Positions 1 to 10,540 of a stretch of 64,000 bases of DNA are shown here, piece by piece; the stretch's first letter is position 1; every line of letters begins with the position of its first letter. The translations under genes were made by a program, and so were the position numbers. Source of the stretch: Rhinopomastus cyanomelas (taxonomy: Eukaryota; Chordata; Aves; Bucerotiformes; Rhinopomastidae). The notes under the pieces are model-generated. The model was not told where the DNA came from. It saw only the letters and a list, made by a program, of their open reading frames with translations, and made no database searches. Location of the stretch: contig VXBP01003389.1 of the NCBI GenBank assembly GCA_013400115.1, positions 723,255 to 787,254 of the forward strand, in the 5' to 3' direction.

Positions 1-709
1 TTGTGTGTCAATGTGATGTTTCCTGGGCGACTACATCAGAAATTGCTGCCGTTATCAAGCCTGTAATTTCTTGAAAGCTGGAAGACTGCAGAGGCTTTCT
101 GTGCTGATGAAATGAACCTCGTCCTTGCTGCACACACACACACACGCATTGGATCTGCTCTGAAAAGGCACCTTTTTGCCCCAGTCCAGCTGTGGTTTCC
201 CTACTATGAGTTTCTGAAGCAGATGTGGCTGCCAAAGAAAACAGCAACTCTTCCACTTGCTGGGAAGAGAGGATTACATTCCGCTTCCTGATGGGATAGC
301 GGTTGGATTTCATGCAGGTAGTTGGGAGGTAATAAAATTCCATTCTGGGGTTTGCAGAGAAGAGAGGTTTCTATATTGGCACTGACTTGTGGCTTGTGGA
401 GTGTGTTTATTGGCTTTGCTCACACAGATTTTGTTTCACTGGAGCGGGGACAACCAAGCTCCCATCCCACCAGCATTGAGAGCCTCTCGTGTGGCTGCTG
501 CTCGGGCACCCAGAGAAGATGCTCTGTGGCGAGATGCTCAGGGATTGCATTTAAAATTAAAAAGTTCACTGAGGTGAATGAGCACTTAATGGAATTGGAT
601 GGGAGATGTATTTACACAAGTTTTTGCTAGGGCTGTTTGCGTTGTGGTTAGTGAGAGATAGAATGATTTGGAGAATAATTCCTCATGGTGAGGTACTGGA
701 GTGAGTGCC
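1..709. other. unique non-coding DNA
   Basis: No recognisable exon or dispersed repeat is visible. The only structured piece is a short CA microsatellite at 131-145. The short open frames here have no family resemblance and no supporting signals. Confidence 0.6.
131..145. repeat. CA dinucleotide microsatellite
   Basis: Seven CA units plus one C, uninterrupted. It is short but could be polymorphic. Confidence 0.9.
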
Positions 710-1030
710 TCACCCAGTGAGGATGTGGCTGCTCCATCCCTGGAAGTGGTTAAGGCCAGCTTGGATGGGGCTCTGGGCAACCTGGTCTGGTGAGAGGTGT
801 TGCTGCCCATGGCAGGGGGTTGCAGCTGGATGATCTGGAGGTTGTAGAGTCTCCTTCTCTGGACATGTTTAAAACCCACCTGGATATGGTCCTGTGTGAC
901 TGGATCTAGATGATCCTGCTGTGGTGGGGGGAATTGGACTGGATGATCTTTCAAGGTCCCTTCCAATCCCTGATGGGCTGTGATTCTGTGATCTGAGAGG
1001 TCTGTTCCAGCCTAAACCTTTCTGTGATTG
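710..1030 (+). mobile_element. older CR1 3' end, split by a younger CR1
   Basis: The left part (to about 837) reads like an old avian CR1 terminus: 'CATCCCTGGAAGTGGTTAAG', 'GGGCAACCTGGTCTGGTG', 'TGCCCATGGCAGGGGGTTG' and 'GCTGGATGATCTG'. Its expected continuation ('GAGAGGTCTGTTCCAGCCTA' and a CTGTGATTG tail) resumes only after 995. The intervening DNA is a CR1 of another subfamily, so this copy is the older host of a nested insertion. Confidence 0.8.
838..995 (+). mobile_element. younger CR1 3' fragment nested in an older CR1
   Basis: It starts at 'GAGGTTGTAGAGTCTCC' and runs through the CR1 3' end to a GATTCTGTGAT tail, about 155 bp. TGATCTG occurs at both edges (831-837 and 989-995). This may be a short target duplication, but the right copy overlaps the element's own tail. 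Confidence 0.8.
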
Positions 1031-4000
1031 CGTTGTATGGTCCTTTTGGTGGCAGCACCTGGAATGGGACTGTTGGCAAAAACCCTAGTGTGGTTGGGCA
1101 TGATGATGTTTCTCCAGTGCAGAAAGTTTGGAGACTTTAATGATGTCCTGGCTGAGTGGGAGCTGTGAGCACAGCAGCAGCTCATTACCTGCAGCCAGAA
1201 GCTCCAGCAGCCTGCAGGCAGCTGACGCTGGCTATGGAAAGCCAAAGGCAAGATCCCCACTGGGAGCAGGGATTAGAAATAACAATTTAAGCAGCAGCTC
1301 CTGTGAAGTTCAGCTTACTGGTGCGTGAGCCCACGGTCAGAGCTGGCTTCGGGCTACCTCTGCACTGTGGGTGTAATTAAGAACTTGTCCCAAGAGCATG
1401 GGATTTGCTGCACAGGAATTCCAGGTAGCTGTGGGTTTAATGTAGGGAGTTTGCATCTTTACATGCAGAAGTGTCTTTGTGTTTGTAAACGTGAGATGTA
1501 CGACTCTGCAGCTGATAAGGAGCCACCAAGAGTTTCCCAAGTGAATGTATCACTGCCTTGCTTGTTTACTGACCTGAGCGAGTTTATCACGTCCACGATG
1601 TTTATGGTTGTCTCTGGAATCCTTCAGGCAGGCACATTAATGTGTTTTCACATGCCTGAAGCTTTAAAACCCGATTGTTTATTGTGCACTTAACCATAAA
1701 GAATTGTCCCAGGCTGAGTTTTCACACTGATGCTGACAGACACCACTACAGATGCACTGCTGCTTCTCTCTTATATGGGTTTCGCTGCCTTGAAAACAGT
1801 GACTCTGCACAAGCCCTCGAGCAGAACTGCCTGTGAGTGGTGGGTGTGTGGGTGATGTATATGATCATGCAGCTGTGCTTTGCCATGTTATACTTCAAAA
1901 ATGCATGAGTTTCCCTACAGAGAGAGTGATCCTTGAGGCAGGGTGTTCTCAGTACCCATAGGTGCATACTAGTGGGCTTCAGTTGTGACATAAGCTCAGC
2001 CAGAAGGTTTTGCTTCCTTCCTGCCCTCTTTTACAGAGAAGGTAGAGTATAGGACCTGTAATAATCTATCAATATGATGGGCTGCTGTGTTGTTTCGAAG
2101 TAATCCTAAGTGCTGGAGCGTGGACTTGTGCTGGTGTTTGTAGTTGGGAGGATGAGATCAAATGTTCTTCAGCACTTGCACAATGAAGCCCCTGGCAAGG
2201 GCTGAGGGCTCCCAGGGCACAGCAGGATCTGCCACCAGGAGGACTCTGAATTAGAATCTCTGTGCCGTCTGATAACCTGAACCACTAAGGCTGAAGGAAA
2301 ACCCTTGTGAGGATCGGTGCAGCAGCTGCAGACATTGACCTGAGACAGGTGAATCTCAGCTGGTTTATGAGCAGTTATCAGCAACAGGTAGTGAGGAGCC
2401 AGTGAATTGCTTACACTGCCAGTTTTCTTTTTCCTTCTGAGGACCAAAAGGTCTTCAACTAGTCCTGACCCGAGTGAAATGAGTGCTTTAATTAATGTGT
2501 GTGTTGCTTAACCATGAGGAAAATCACTTGGGAAAAGGTTTGGGGTTGTTTGGAAAACTCTGAAATGGCCTGAATAGTTTCAGCCTGAAAGCATTCCTGT
2601 TTACACTAATTTAGCTCTTCTTTCCTCAGCCCCCTGCTCCTTCTCTCAGGGAAGAACTTGGTAACTTGGAGGTTAAATAGGTGACACTGAAGGTCCTTTA
2701 CACCTTGGGACCAACCGTAGCCCTGATTTCCTTGATTGAAGGGGTGTTGATGTGGGGCTGCATGAGAAAAGCACCTCTAGGTCAGACCTGCATCTGTCTG
2801 TCCCACTAAGTCCATGGGGCTGGTGGTCATGATCAGTCCTGCTTGAGACTCCAGTCAGATCGACTTGATGCAGCAGAGCTGCTGTTAAGAAGTTAGCACC
2901 TTGCTCCTGAAATCACATTTGGAGGCTTCACACCCTCCAGCTGTGAAGCAGGTGGAGTTGTTTCAGATGCATGAAAGTGTCTTTGATCACCGGGAAAGTT
3001 TAGTTGTGGCAAATGTTCTTTTCTTCCTCCAAAGGTCAGTTGTTTCAATCTGCAAAGCAAGAGGCTTATCTAACACTAAACAAAGTCCCTCATCCTCCCT
3101 GGAGGAGCCGCTGCTGCAGGAGCTCCCTCCAACCTCTGGTCTCTGCTGTCCTTTTAAAATTGTGGGAACTGGGGTGACTTGGAACCCTACAGAGCTTTTG
3201 CTGTGATCCCCTGAACTCTGCCTGGACCCTTGGGAAGGGAGGTGCTGAGGCCAGTGTCAGGTCAAGACCTCAGTCCTTGGGTCAGCAGTATGAAAGCAGA
3301 TGTCTGCCTTGTGACAGGCCTGCCACTGCCCTGCAAATGGTTCTGCCTGCCTTTGGTGATGGTGGCCACAGTTCTGAAGACAGTCTTGGAAGATAGACAA
3401 ATGGTTGTGTTGTTTCTGCGATGAGTGAGTTGGAAAAGGAAGTGGGAAAGGCTCCCCATTGTCTGTCCTGAACTCAAACTTTCTAGTAGTGGTTCTACTT
3501 GAGGGATGTCCTCATGATTCTGAGGAGACCAGTATAATTCTACAACTAGTGACTTTTTCTCTGTAATCAAGAGACAAATAATGAAGGTATTTTATGCATG
3601 AGAGGGGACTACTCCACTGGAGTAATTTTTGGTGAAGAGATGATGAAGTGACTGTTTATAGTGATTAGTTAGGAGTTTCAGGTTAAATCAATAGCAGATG
3701 TTACTCGTGAATGACCTTTGTGAGATGTGTCTGTGTTTCTGTGGCAGTCTGGCTCTTCAGGGTACCCCTGAGGTAAATCAGATGTCTTTAGAAAACGCAA
3801 ACCTGTGATGCACCAGAGTGCCATCTGTTTAGGAAAGAAGTGGCAGACAGCTCTGCTGGCCAGAGGAGCTTAGGGTGTGCACAAGTGTGTTTGTGCCCTT
3901 GCAGCCAACAAGCCCCAGGATGTGGTTCTCATACAGCTTCTCATCCTAATTGGGTTTTTTTATGTAGAAAACCTCAACATCATACAAAACCAACTTCATT

Positions 4001-5671
4001 TTCATAAAGCAACTGCTGGAAAAACACCCTTGATTAGAGCTTATCTCAAGTTTGTTTTAGGAACCATAGTTATAGGAATTGGGATGACTTTTCTCACACC
4101 TCAGCTTGTGTAGCTGGCTGCTCTTTAACAGGTTTACAGCTGCTTTTGACAGGGTCATTAGCAGGTGTCCATGTGATGGAAAGAACAGAACTTCACTTAG
4201 ATTAGAACGTAAACATCTGTCCCCCTGTCAAAAGTATTTGACCCTGATTTATGTGGTTATTAATCAGGGTTGGGTTGGCGTTGGGTTTTTCTGATGCTCT
4301 TGATAAGTGATGCCAGTTTGGCAGCTCTGGAATTTGATATCACCATCTACAGCAGAAATATGATGCTTGAGTTGGGCTACCCTGCCTCAAAAAACATCGC
4401 TGAATGTGGATAATCAACGAACAGGCATCTCAAGTCTCCCACTTGGTGCCTGAAGACTTTTGTGTTTTGGGACCTGGGTAAGAAGCAGCACTCTGGGAGT
4501 CTCCATTTTTGCCTGTGAGCAGCAGATAGCACACTGAGGTCTTCATTCACCAGTGAGATCTCGCAGTAGGTTGTGCTCGAACAGCAGGTAACTGAGCTGC
4601 TGGCAGGCTGCAGCGAGTCTATCTGTCCCCTATGGAGCTCTCTCTAAAACCAGAGCAGACATGAACGCTTCAAATTTCATCGTGATTTCTCTGACTGGAC
4701 TGCTGGGCTTCATCTTGACTTCTTGCTGAATTTACTTGTGGTCTCAGGTAATTTTTAATCTATAAGGATTTTTAATAATACAAAGATTTGAGCTAAATCT
4801 TGCAGCTTAACGCTCTTTCACCTGTCTGTCTATAGTTGTTAAACAAAACCTTAGCAGGGAGGTGCTAAGGTTTTTTTTCCTGTTAGGAAAATTTCTAGAT
4901 CAACTGTAAAACAGGGATGAATCACAGGTCCATTCCCTCTGGAATGACCCCACTCTTATGATGAGTGCTGAACACATTTACAGTCTGATACCAACTGGCT
5001 CCCATTTGCAGAGCGTCCTTGCCTGAATGTGATCTACTCCCAGGGAGAAACTTTCCAGATGCCTTTTTGTCTTGGCTGTTTGATGTATTAACATGGGAGT
5101 GCTCAGTAGCACCTGGCCATGGTCTCTGCAAAGTTAAAAGACAGGTGATACCCCAGTATCCCACAAGAGACACTTAAATCTCTCTTGGTGTGGAGGGAAG
5201 GGTGAAAGGAAAAACCCAGATGGGTTCCATGAGTTGGCTTCTCAGCAAACTCTTTGGTCTTGGCTTGCTGGACTCACTGCTGTGTTTGAACACAGAAGTG
5301 CAGACCTGAGCTCACCAGCATGTTCCTCAACCAGAAGAAAAAGACAGTGGAGTCATTTTAATTGTTACTAAACCCTTTGGTGTGATCAGTAATTAAAGTG
5401 AATCATTTTCAAACTGAGGAATTTGTGTGCAGGGTGTGGGTGTTTTGGGAGAGGCAAGGTATGTGCTGCTGTGCCTAACACCACAGCCTTGCACTTGTGT
5501 GATGTCATCTATAGCACCCAGAACCCTCGGCTAATGACCAGTGTCAAATGCACCCTGGAAATCAACCTGGGGGCTTGTAATTCTTGGGACCATTACTGAG
5601 GCAGGTTGGAAAAGAGTGTTGTTAATTAATTCTGATCTTAATTGGTTTATCACACACTTGGTTATGTGATC
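1031..5671. other. unique non-coding DNA, 4.6 kb
   Basis: One of the longest CR1-free stretches. I see no exon with convincing protein similarity. A 78-codon frame at 3877-4113 has hydrophobic runs and a CCCTTGCAG acceptor-like site just inside it, but matches nothing I know. A perfect 12-bp hairpin at 4845-4874 is listed separately. Confidence 0.55.
4845..4878. repeat. perfect 12-bp inverted repeat followed by T-run
   Basis: The left arm AAAACCTTAGCA (4845-4856) and right arm TGCTAAGGTTTT (4863-4874) are exact reverse complements around a 6-base loop. The T-run continues to 4878. On the plus strand this gives a stem followed by a U-run. No flanking small-RNA promoter is recognised, so no function is assigned. 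Confidence 0.75.
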
Positions 5672-5856
5672 ACAGAATCACAGAACATTAGGGATTGGAA
5701 GAGACCTCAAAAGATCATCTAGTCCAATCCCCCTGACACAGCAGGATCACCTAGACCAAGTCGCACAGGAACATGTCCAGATGGGTTTTAAATGTCTCCA
5801 GAGAAGGAGACTCCACAACCCCACTGGGCAGCCTGTTCCAGTGCTCTGTCACCCTT
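5672..5856 (-). mobile_element. CR1 3' fragment
   Basis: About 185 bp in reverse orientation. It runs from the terminal 'CACAGAATCACAGAACATTA' to 'CAGTGCTCTGTCACCCTT', where the element is 5'-truncated. Together with the plus-strand fragment at 5936-6027 it forms an imperfect inverted pair with a spacer of about 80 bp. Confidence 0.92.
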
Positions 5857-5935
5857 CAGAGGATCATAGGATGTTGATGCAGCACTGTAGGAGCTACTTG
5901 ACAATTTCTTCAACATAAGCTGTAGGGGATGATGT

Positions 5936-6027
5936 GTCCCTGTGTGACTTGATCTAGGGCATCCTGCTGTGGACTGGATGATCTTTTGAGGTGCCCTCCA
6001 ATCCCTAACATTCTGTGATTCCGTGAA
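5936..6027 (+). mobile_element. short CR1 3' tail
   Basis: About 90 bp from 'TGTCCCTGTGTGACTTGATC' to 'CTAACATTCTGTGATTCCGT'. About 15 bases of the usual 'GGCAGGGGGATTGGACT' stretch are missing after CTGCTGTGG, a small internal deletion. Confidence 0.88.
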
Positions 6028-7569
6028 ATGTCAGAGGCACATGTAGGTGTCTCACTTCTGAGTGTCTTGGGCTTCAGCTCCTGATGTAATTACGTTTGAG
6101 AGCAGTACCCTTAGATGTCTTTCTTGTCTGGCTATGTGGCAGGGCAATGCTGACTGAGATCACACCAGTATGAGCTGATGTGTTGCAGCAGCAGCTCCAC
6201 CAGCTAGAGTCTCAAGTGTGGAATGCTGGGCATCCCAAAAGTGCTGTTAAAGGCCCTTTTACTGCTTTGGTTAGAGCTCTTGTAGCTGTAATGGAGTGGC
6301 AAAAACACTTCAAAAGGAAACAACTGCAACTGGCAATAAAATCTGAGCGGCCTGGCCCTTTCCATGGGCATGGGCTGCTTGCTCGCTGAAGGGCAGGAGC
6401 TTTTGAAGTGTGCTAAATTAGGCTGGTAAGAGAAGGCTGCAAAATAGTTGGTTAGCCAAGGAAACATCTTTGGCTAAACTCGTTAAGCAGCTATTGATGA
6501 TTCATCTGAAGAGGACCTTGAGTCCCAAACCTTGTTGGGAAGGGGTTGCTGGAGAGCTCTTGTCCAGCCTCTTGTACACGAGGGTTTTAGTTACATTCCC
6601 ATTGACTTGGGGACCCCAAAGTTGAGCCCATCCCTGTCAGAGGGGGATGGTGCTGCTCTCAACACACAGTGTTATTGAGTAATGCAAACCAGTAAATCCA
6701 CAGTGGATATAGCATCCTGTTCTGGCCAGGTCATGATACTGATTGGTGAGGCTAAGCCTTGCTGTCAAAGGACATGACACTTAACAGTCTGCGCTGCAAA
6801 ATCCATCATCTGTGTTTGGACGTCCTCAAACGCCGATGGGAGAACACAAGGTCACCCATTGTGTTCACACTTGTGCTTGCACGTGGCTGGCTCTGCAGAC
6901 CTCTGTGCTGGAGGGACCCCTTCAGCATGGTACAAACTGCTTCAGCTCTGTGGACCCCCCTCCACCAGAGCTACTGGTTTTTATATTGTGATAAGCCACA
7001 GCAGTTGAGTTCTCTTGTGAAAAGCATGTTGAAGTGTGTTTAGGCTGAAGGAGCATTTATAACTGTTTGATGTGGTCTGATTATGAATATCATGTGTTGA
7101 AAACACAGGCTCCTTTTCCAGTTAAACGCACAACACATGGTGTAGAAGGTGGAAAACTTTCTTCTCCTTTGGTCTCATCCCAGCCTATGGCGAGGGCAAA
7201 ACTCAGCCTGATGCTTGTCAGGACTCTGGAGGTTCATTTTAGGTGACTGTTCAGTGGTTTTCTTCTCACTGGATTATTTTTAAAAGAGCCTTCAGGGATA
7301 AACTGGAAGCTGCCTCATGGAACTGCACGCAGGAACCAGCAAAACAAGTAGGAAGCAGAGCACTAGCTCTTCTGCTAAATTAGGGCTTTGAAGTGGATGT
7401 TTGCTGAATAAAAGTCTCTGCTTTTGTCAAAACAAATGTTCTATTTGCCTCTTTTCCTCTTAGCATCCATCTCGGTCTGCTGGTCCAGTTGCACAGAGAA
7501 AGTGGTGCCTTGTGTAACTCTTGCTAGGGCAGTGTGTAATAACCACCCACTACACTTTGGATCCTGTAG
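6028..7569. other. unique non-coding DNA
   Basis: Nothing recognisable. The frames at 6180-6389 and 6759-7043 overlap opposite-strand frames or lack any domain signature, and are taken as chance. Confidence 0.55.
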
Positions 7570-7658
7570 TTGAATCTGGGTGATCCTGCTGTGGTGGGGA
7601 GCTTGGTCTAGATGATCTTTCCAGGTCCCTTTCAACCTCTAATGTTCTGTGCTTCTGT
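7570..7658 (+). mobile_element. short CR1 3' tail
   Basis: About 90 bp: 'GAATCTGGGTGATCCTGC', then 'GGTCTAGATGATCTTTCCAG', ending 'CTAATGTTCTGTGCTTCTGT'. More substitutions than most copies here, so probably a somewhat older insertion. Confidence 0.85.
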
Positions 7659-7838
7659 TTGGACTTTGCATAAAGTTAGGATGATGGAATGAGCAGAGGA
7701 TGTACAGCTCGAAGTACTCGCTGTGCAAAAGGGTGGTAGCTGGTGTGGATGGGCTGGAGCACACTGGCAGAGCTGTGAAAGGACATTGACTTCAAAGGCT
7801 GCTGTGAGTTGACTTTAACCAAATATCACTGTGGTTTA

Positions 7839-8130
7839 GAATCACAGAATCATTCAGGGTGAAAAAGACCCTTGGGATCATCAAATCCAACCATCAGCCC
7901 TACTCTACAAGTTCATCCCTAAGCCGGATCCTTCAACACTACATCTAAGCGTCTTTTAAACTCATCTAGGGGTGGGGACTCAACCACCACCCTGGGCAGC
8001 CCATTTGAGTGCCTGACCACTCTTTCCATGGAGAATTTTTTCCCTGGTGTCTGTTCTAAAGTCTGATCGAAACCTACCCTGTTGAACTTTCCCTCTGGTT
8101 CTGTCCGGTCTGGTTCTGTCCACTGCTCCT
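7839..8130 (-). mobile_element. CR1, distinct older family
   Basis: The terminus is 'AATCATTCAGGGTGAAAAAG', then 'CCCTTGGGATCATC' and 'CCTACTCTACAAGTTCA', followed by 'ACCACCCTGGGCAGCCCATT'. It matches the copy at 19716-19973 and the complement of 52105-52517, and differs from the abundant 'AACATTAGGGATTGG' type. It ends in a small internal duplication of CTGGTTCTGTCC (near 8095-8120). Confidence 0.85.
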
Positions 8131-8191
8131 TCAAGACCTGTGAATTTGTCTGGGTATAATTACTAGTAGAATTGGATCTTCTCTCAACCTC

Positions 8192-8259
8192 TCTGGCAGG
8201 GGGATTGGACTGGATGATCTTTCAAGGTCCTTTCTAATCTCTGATGTTCTGTGATTCTA
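8192..8259 (+). mobile_element. very short CR1 3' tail
   Basis: Only the last 68 bp or so: 'CTGGCAGGGGGATTGGACTG' through 'GATGTTCTGTGATTCTAA'. Extreme 5' truncation of the abundant subfamily, about 60 bp beyond an older opposite-strand CR1. Confidence 0.85.
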
Positions 8260-9567
8260 ATACCTGCCTAAAGAATGGGGGAATAGTCCAGTGAAGCTTC
8301 GGTACTGTTACACTGGTTCCATGGTTTGATAGGCACCTTAGGTATTTTATCACTTAAAAAAAACTCTAAGAAGGTAAAATTTCCATGAAAACCACCACAT
8401 GAGTAGATTCCATGGAAATAAGTAGGTAATTCAAAACTCTAGCAGTACTTTAGGTTTCTGAGGCTATTTTAATTGTATAAAAACATTTTGATTAATGCAG
8501 TCTCTGATCTTCAGATGGTTTTGAGAGGGAATGAGCTTCTGTGGGAAGTGAGCTTGGCCGTGCTGCCTGAGCCCGCTGCAGAACAGGAGAAATGCTGTTT
8601 CTCTGGAAAAAAGGACTCTTGTGTTTCACTTAAATTCTGTAAACTGCCCTGTCTGGGGTTTATTCCTGAGAAAACCCAAAGTGCTAACACCTGGCCTCAG
8701 TTGTGCAAGGAGCTGGTTGCCTGCACTACTCCATTGGCAGAGCACGACGCTTTCCATTACTCTAGGCAAGAGTTTTGAAGGGTTTGTTTAGTGGAGGGAC
8801 AACTGTGAGCTTTCCCCAGTTTCTAAAAATACCAGTGTTCCATTCCTCTGGTAGGAGAGGATGTGTCTCCAGTCTCAAACTGGTTACACTCTGTTTTGCC
8901 CTACAGCTCTGTACTATGTGCATATCCTTTACCTGAGGAAAACCCAAAGCTTGTAAGCTGTAGGCAAAGAGCCACAAATTGCTGTTGCTCCATTGACTGT
9001 TCCCACCTTGTACACATGGATGGTTGATGGTCACTCTGTAATTACAATCTATCCCCTAAAATCTGGCTTAGCCTGTGTATTGTGCTTTGATTGTCCCTTT
9101 CTTTTTGCCTATAGACATCTGAAGTCACTGGCCTGTAGACTCTGAGCAGGATTCAAGGGAACTCTCCAAAAGAACTCTCCAAACACTGAGACTCAGTGCT
9201 GACAGCAGGAATCAATTACGAAACCTAATATGAGATTAAAAGGTTCCTGAGTGTATTTGTAATTGAATTGTAGGAAAGGCCTGATTTGTGCACTGGACAG
9301 TGCATGAGAGACCGCAAGCCTAAACGAAGCAAATTATAATTCAATTACATAAATGCTTCCAGAGCAGTTCAAATCCCATCTTTTAAGGGTGCTTAACGCA
9401 GAGAAAATGCTTTTTGCCTTTTTTTGTTCTTCCTTCTAAGATTTAAAAGTAATCCCTGATCTGAAGGGGGTCCTCTACTGCTGCTGGCAGCAAGATGAAG
9501 TGGAGAATACAACCACTCCAGTTACAGCGATGCTGTTAGGCTCTGAAAGAGAAAATTGATGGTTTAG
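8260..9567. other. unique DNA with an AT-rich palindromic block
   Basis: No exon recognised. The 8473-8778 frame has no known domain. The interval 9190-9380 is AT-rich with paired TAATTG/CAATTA motifs and is listed as a candidate element. Confidence 0.5.
9190..9380. promoter_or_regulatory. candidate non-coding element with homeodomain-type motifs
   Basis: TGTAATTGAATT (9258-9269) and AATTCAATTACA (9338-9349) are exact reverse complements 68 bp apart. Each carries a TAATTG/CAATTA core of the kind bound by homeodomain proteins. Two CpGs survive in the spacer or its edge ('GACCGCAAGCCTAAACGAAG'). Regulatory function is only an inference; conservation has not been tested. Confidence 0.25.
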
Positions 9568-9960
9568 AAGGGTGGGTGTTAAGAGGATGGAGCCAGGCTC
9601 TTCTCAGTGTCATCTACTACATCTTTCGAGGTCCCTTCCGATGCCTAACATTCTGCGATGTAATGATTTGAGGTCCCTTCCCATCCCTGATTCTATGATA
9701 GGACAAGGGACAGTGGGTGTGAGCTGGAATAGAGGAGGTTCCTTGTCAATATCAGAAGGACCTTGTTCCCAGTGAGGATGACAGAGCACTGGAAGGGGCT
9801 GCCCAGGGGAGTTGTGGAGTCTCCATCACTGGAGATGTTTAAAACCCACCTGGATGTGTTCCTGTGTGACTTGGTCTAGGAGATCCTGCTGTGGCAAGGG
9901 GATTAGTCTAGATGATCTTTCAAGGTCCCTTCCAATCCCTAATGTTCTGTGATTCTGTGA
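9568..9960 (+). mobile_element. CR1 3' fragment carrying two tiny CR1 tails inside
   Basis: It starts near 'GGGTGGGTGTTAAGAGGATG' and runs to the GTGATTCTGTGA tail. At the usual 'CATCTAATGATAGGACAAG' site the sequence is interrupted (about 9617-9693) by two partial CR1 3' ends in tandem. Both halves of the host align normally to other copies. Confidence 0.9.
9617..9693 (+). mobile_element. two tandem minimal CR1 tails nested in CR1
   Basis: The first piece is 'CATCTTTCGAGGTCCCTTCC' to 'ATTCTGCGATG', about 42 bp. The second is 'TTTGAGGTCCCTTCCCATCC' to 'GATTCTATGA', about 32 bp. Both are plus-strand and are among the shortest CR1 pieces in the window. They may be ultra-truncated insertions or the product of template switching during reverse transcription. 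Confidence 0.65.
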
Positions 9961-10349
9961 AATGAGAGAATATTATGTTGGTTTGTAGTAGAGAAAAACA
10001 GTCCATTGTGGAACTGCCTTGCAAGCCCCACTCAAATTTTAAAAGTAGTTTACTCAAACTTCCATAAGCCATTGATGAATTCAGTCCTCTCACAGAGGCT
10101 GCCACCGAGTAAGTCTGGGCTGCTGGGATTTGATTCCATCCAACTTGTGCTTATCTTGGGATTTCTGTTTCCATTGTAGTCTTCCATAATTTTCTTTTTA
10201 ACCTATGAAATAAACAAATCAGTGTGTGCTTGGGTGTTGGACATGTTGTAATGCTTAACTGACTCTCTTGGCTGCTTTTAGTAGCAAGAGAAATCTAGTC
10301 ATCACTAGAGATGCAGGTCTACAACTTTCAGTAGCAAGAAAAAGACTAA
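9961..10349. other. unique non-coding DNA
   Basis: Nothing recognised in this 390-bp spacer between CR1 copies. Confidence 0.5.
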
Positions 10350-10540
10350 TCATAGAATCATAAGGGATTGGAAGGGACCTTGAAAGATCACCCAGTCTAA
10401 TCCCCCTACAACAGCAGGATCACCTAGACCAAGTCACACAGGAACACATCCAGGTGGGTCTTGAACATCTCCAGTGATGGAGACTCCACAACCACCCTGG
10501 GCAGCCTGTTCCAGTGCTCTGTCACCCTCACTAGGAAGTT
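10350..10540 (-). mobile_element. CR1 3' fragment
   Basis: Reverse-orientation terminus 'CATAGAATCATAAGGGATTG', truncated after 'CACCCTCACTAGGAAGTT'. It carries a CATCCAGGTGGG variant and 'GTGATGGAGACTCC', a subtype also seen at 9781-9960 and 23865-24094. Confidence 0.92.

Noticed and set aside
3877..4113. Possible exon with a CCCTTGCAG acceptor and hydrophobic C-terminus
   Set aside because: The acceptor-like site is a common motif, the peptide matches nothing I know, and no partner exons are seen.
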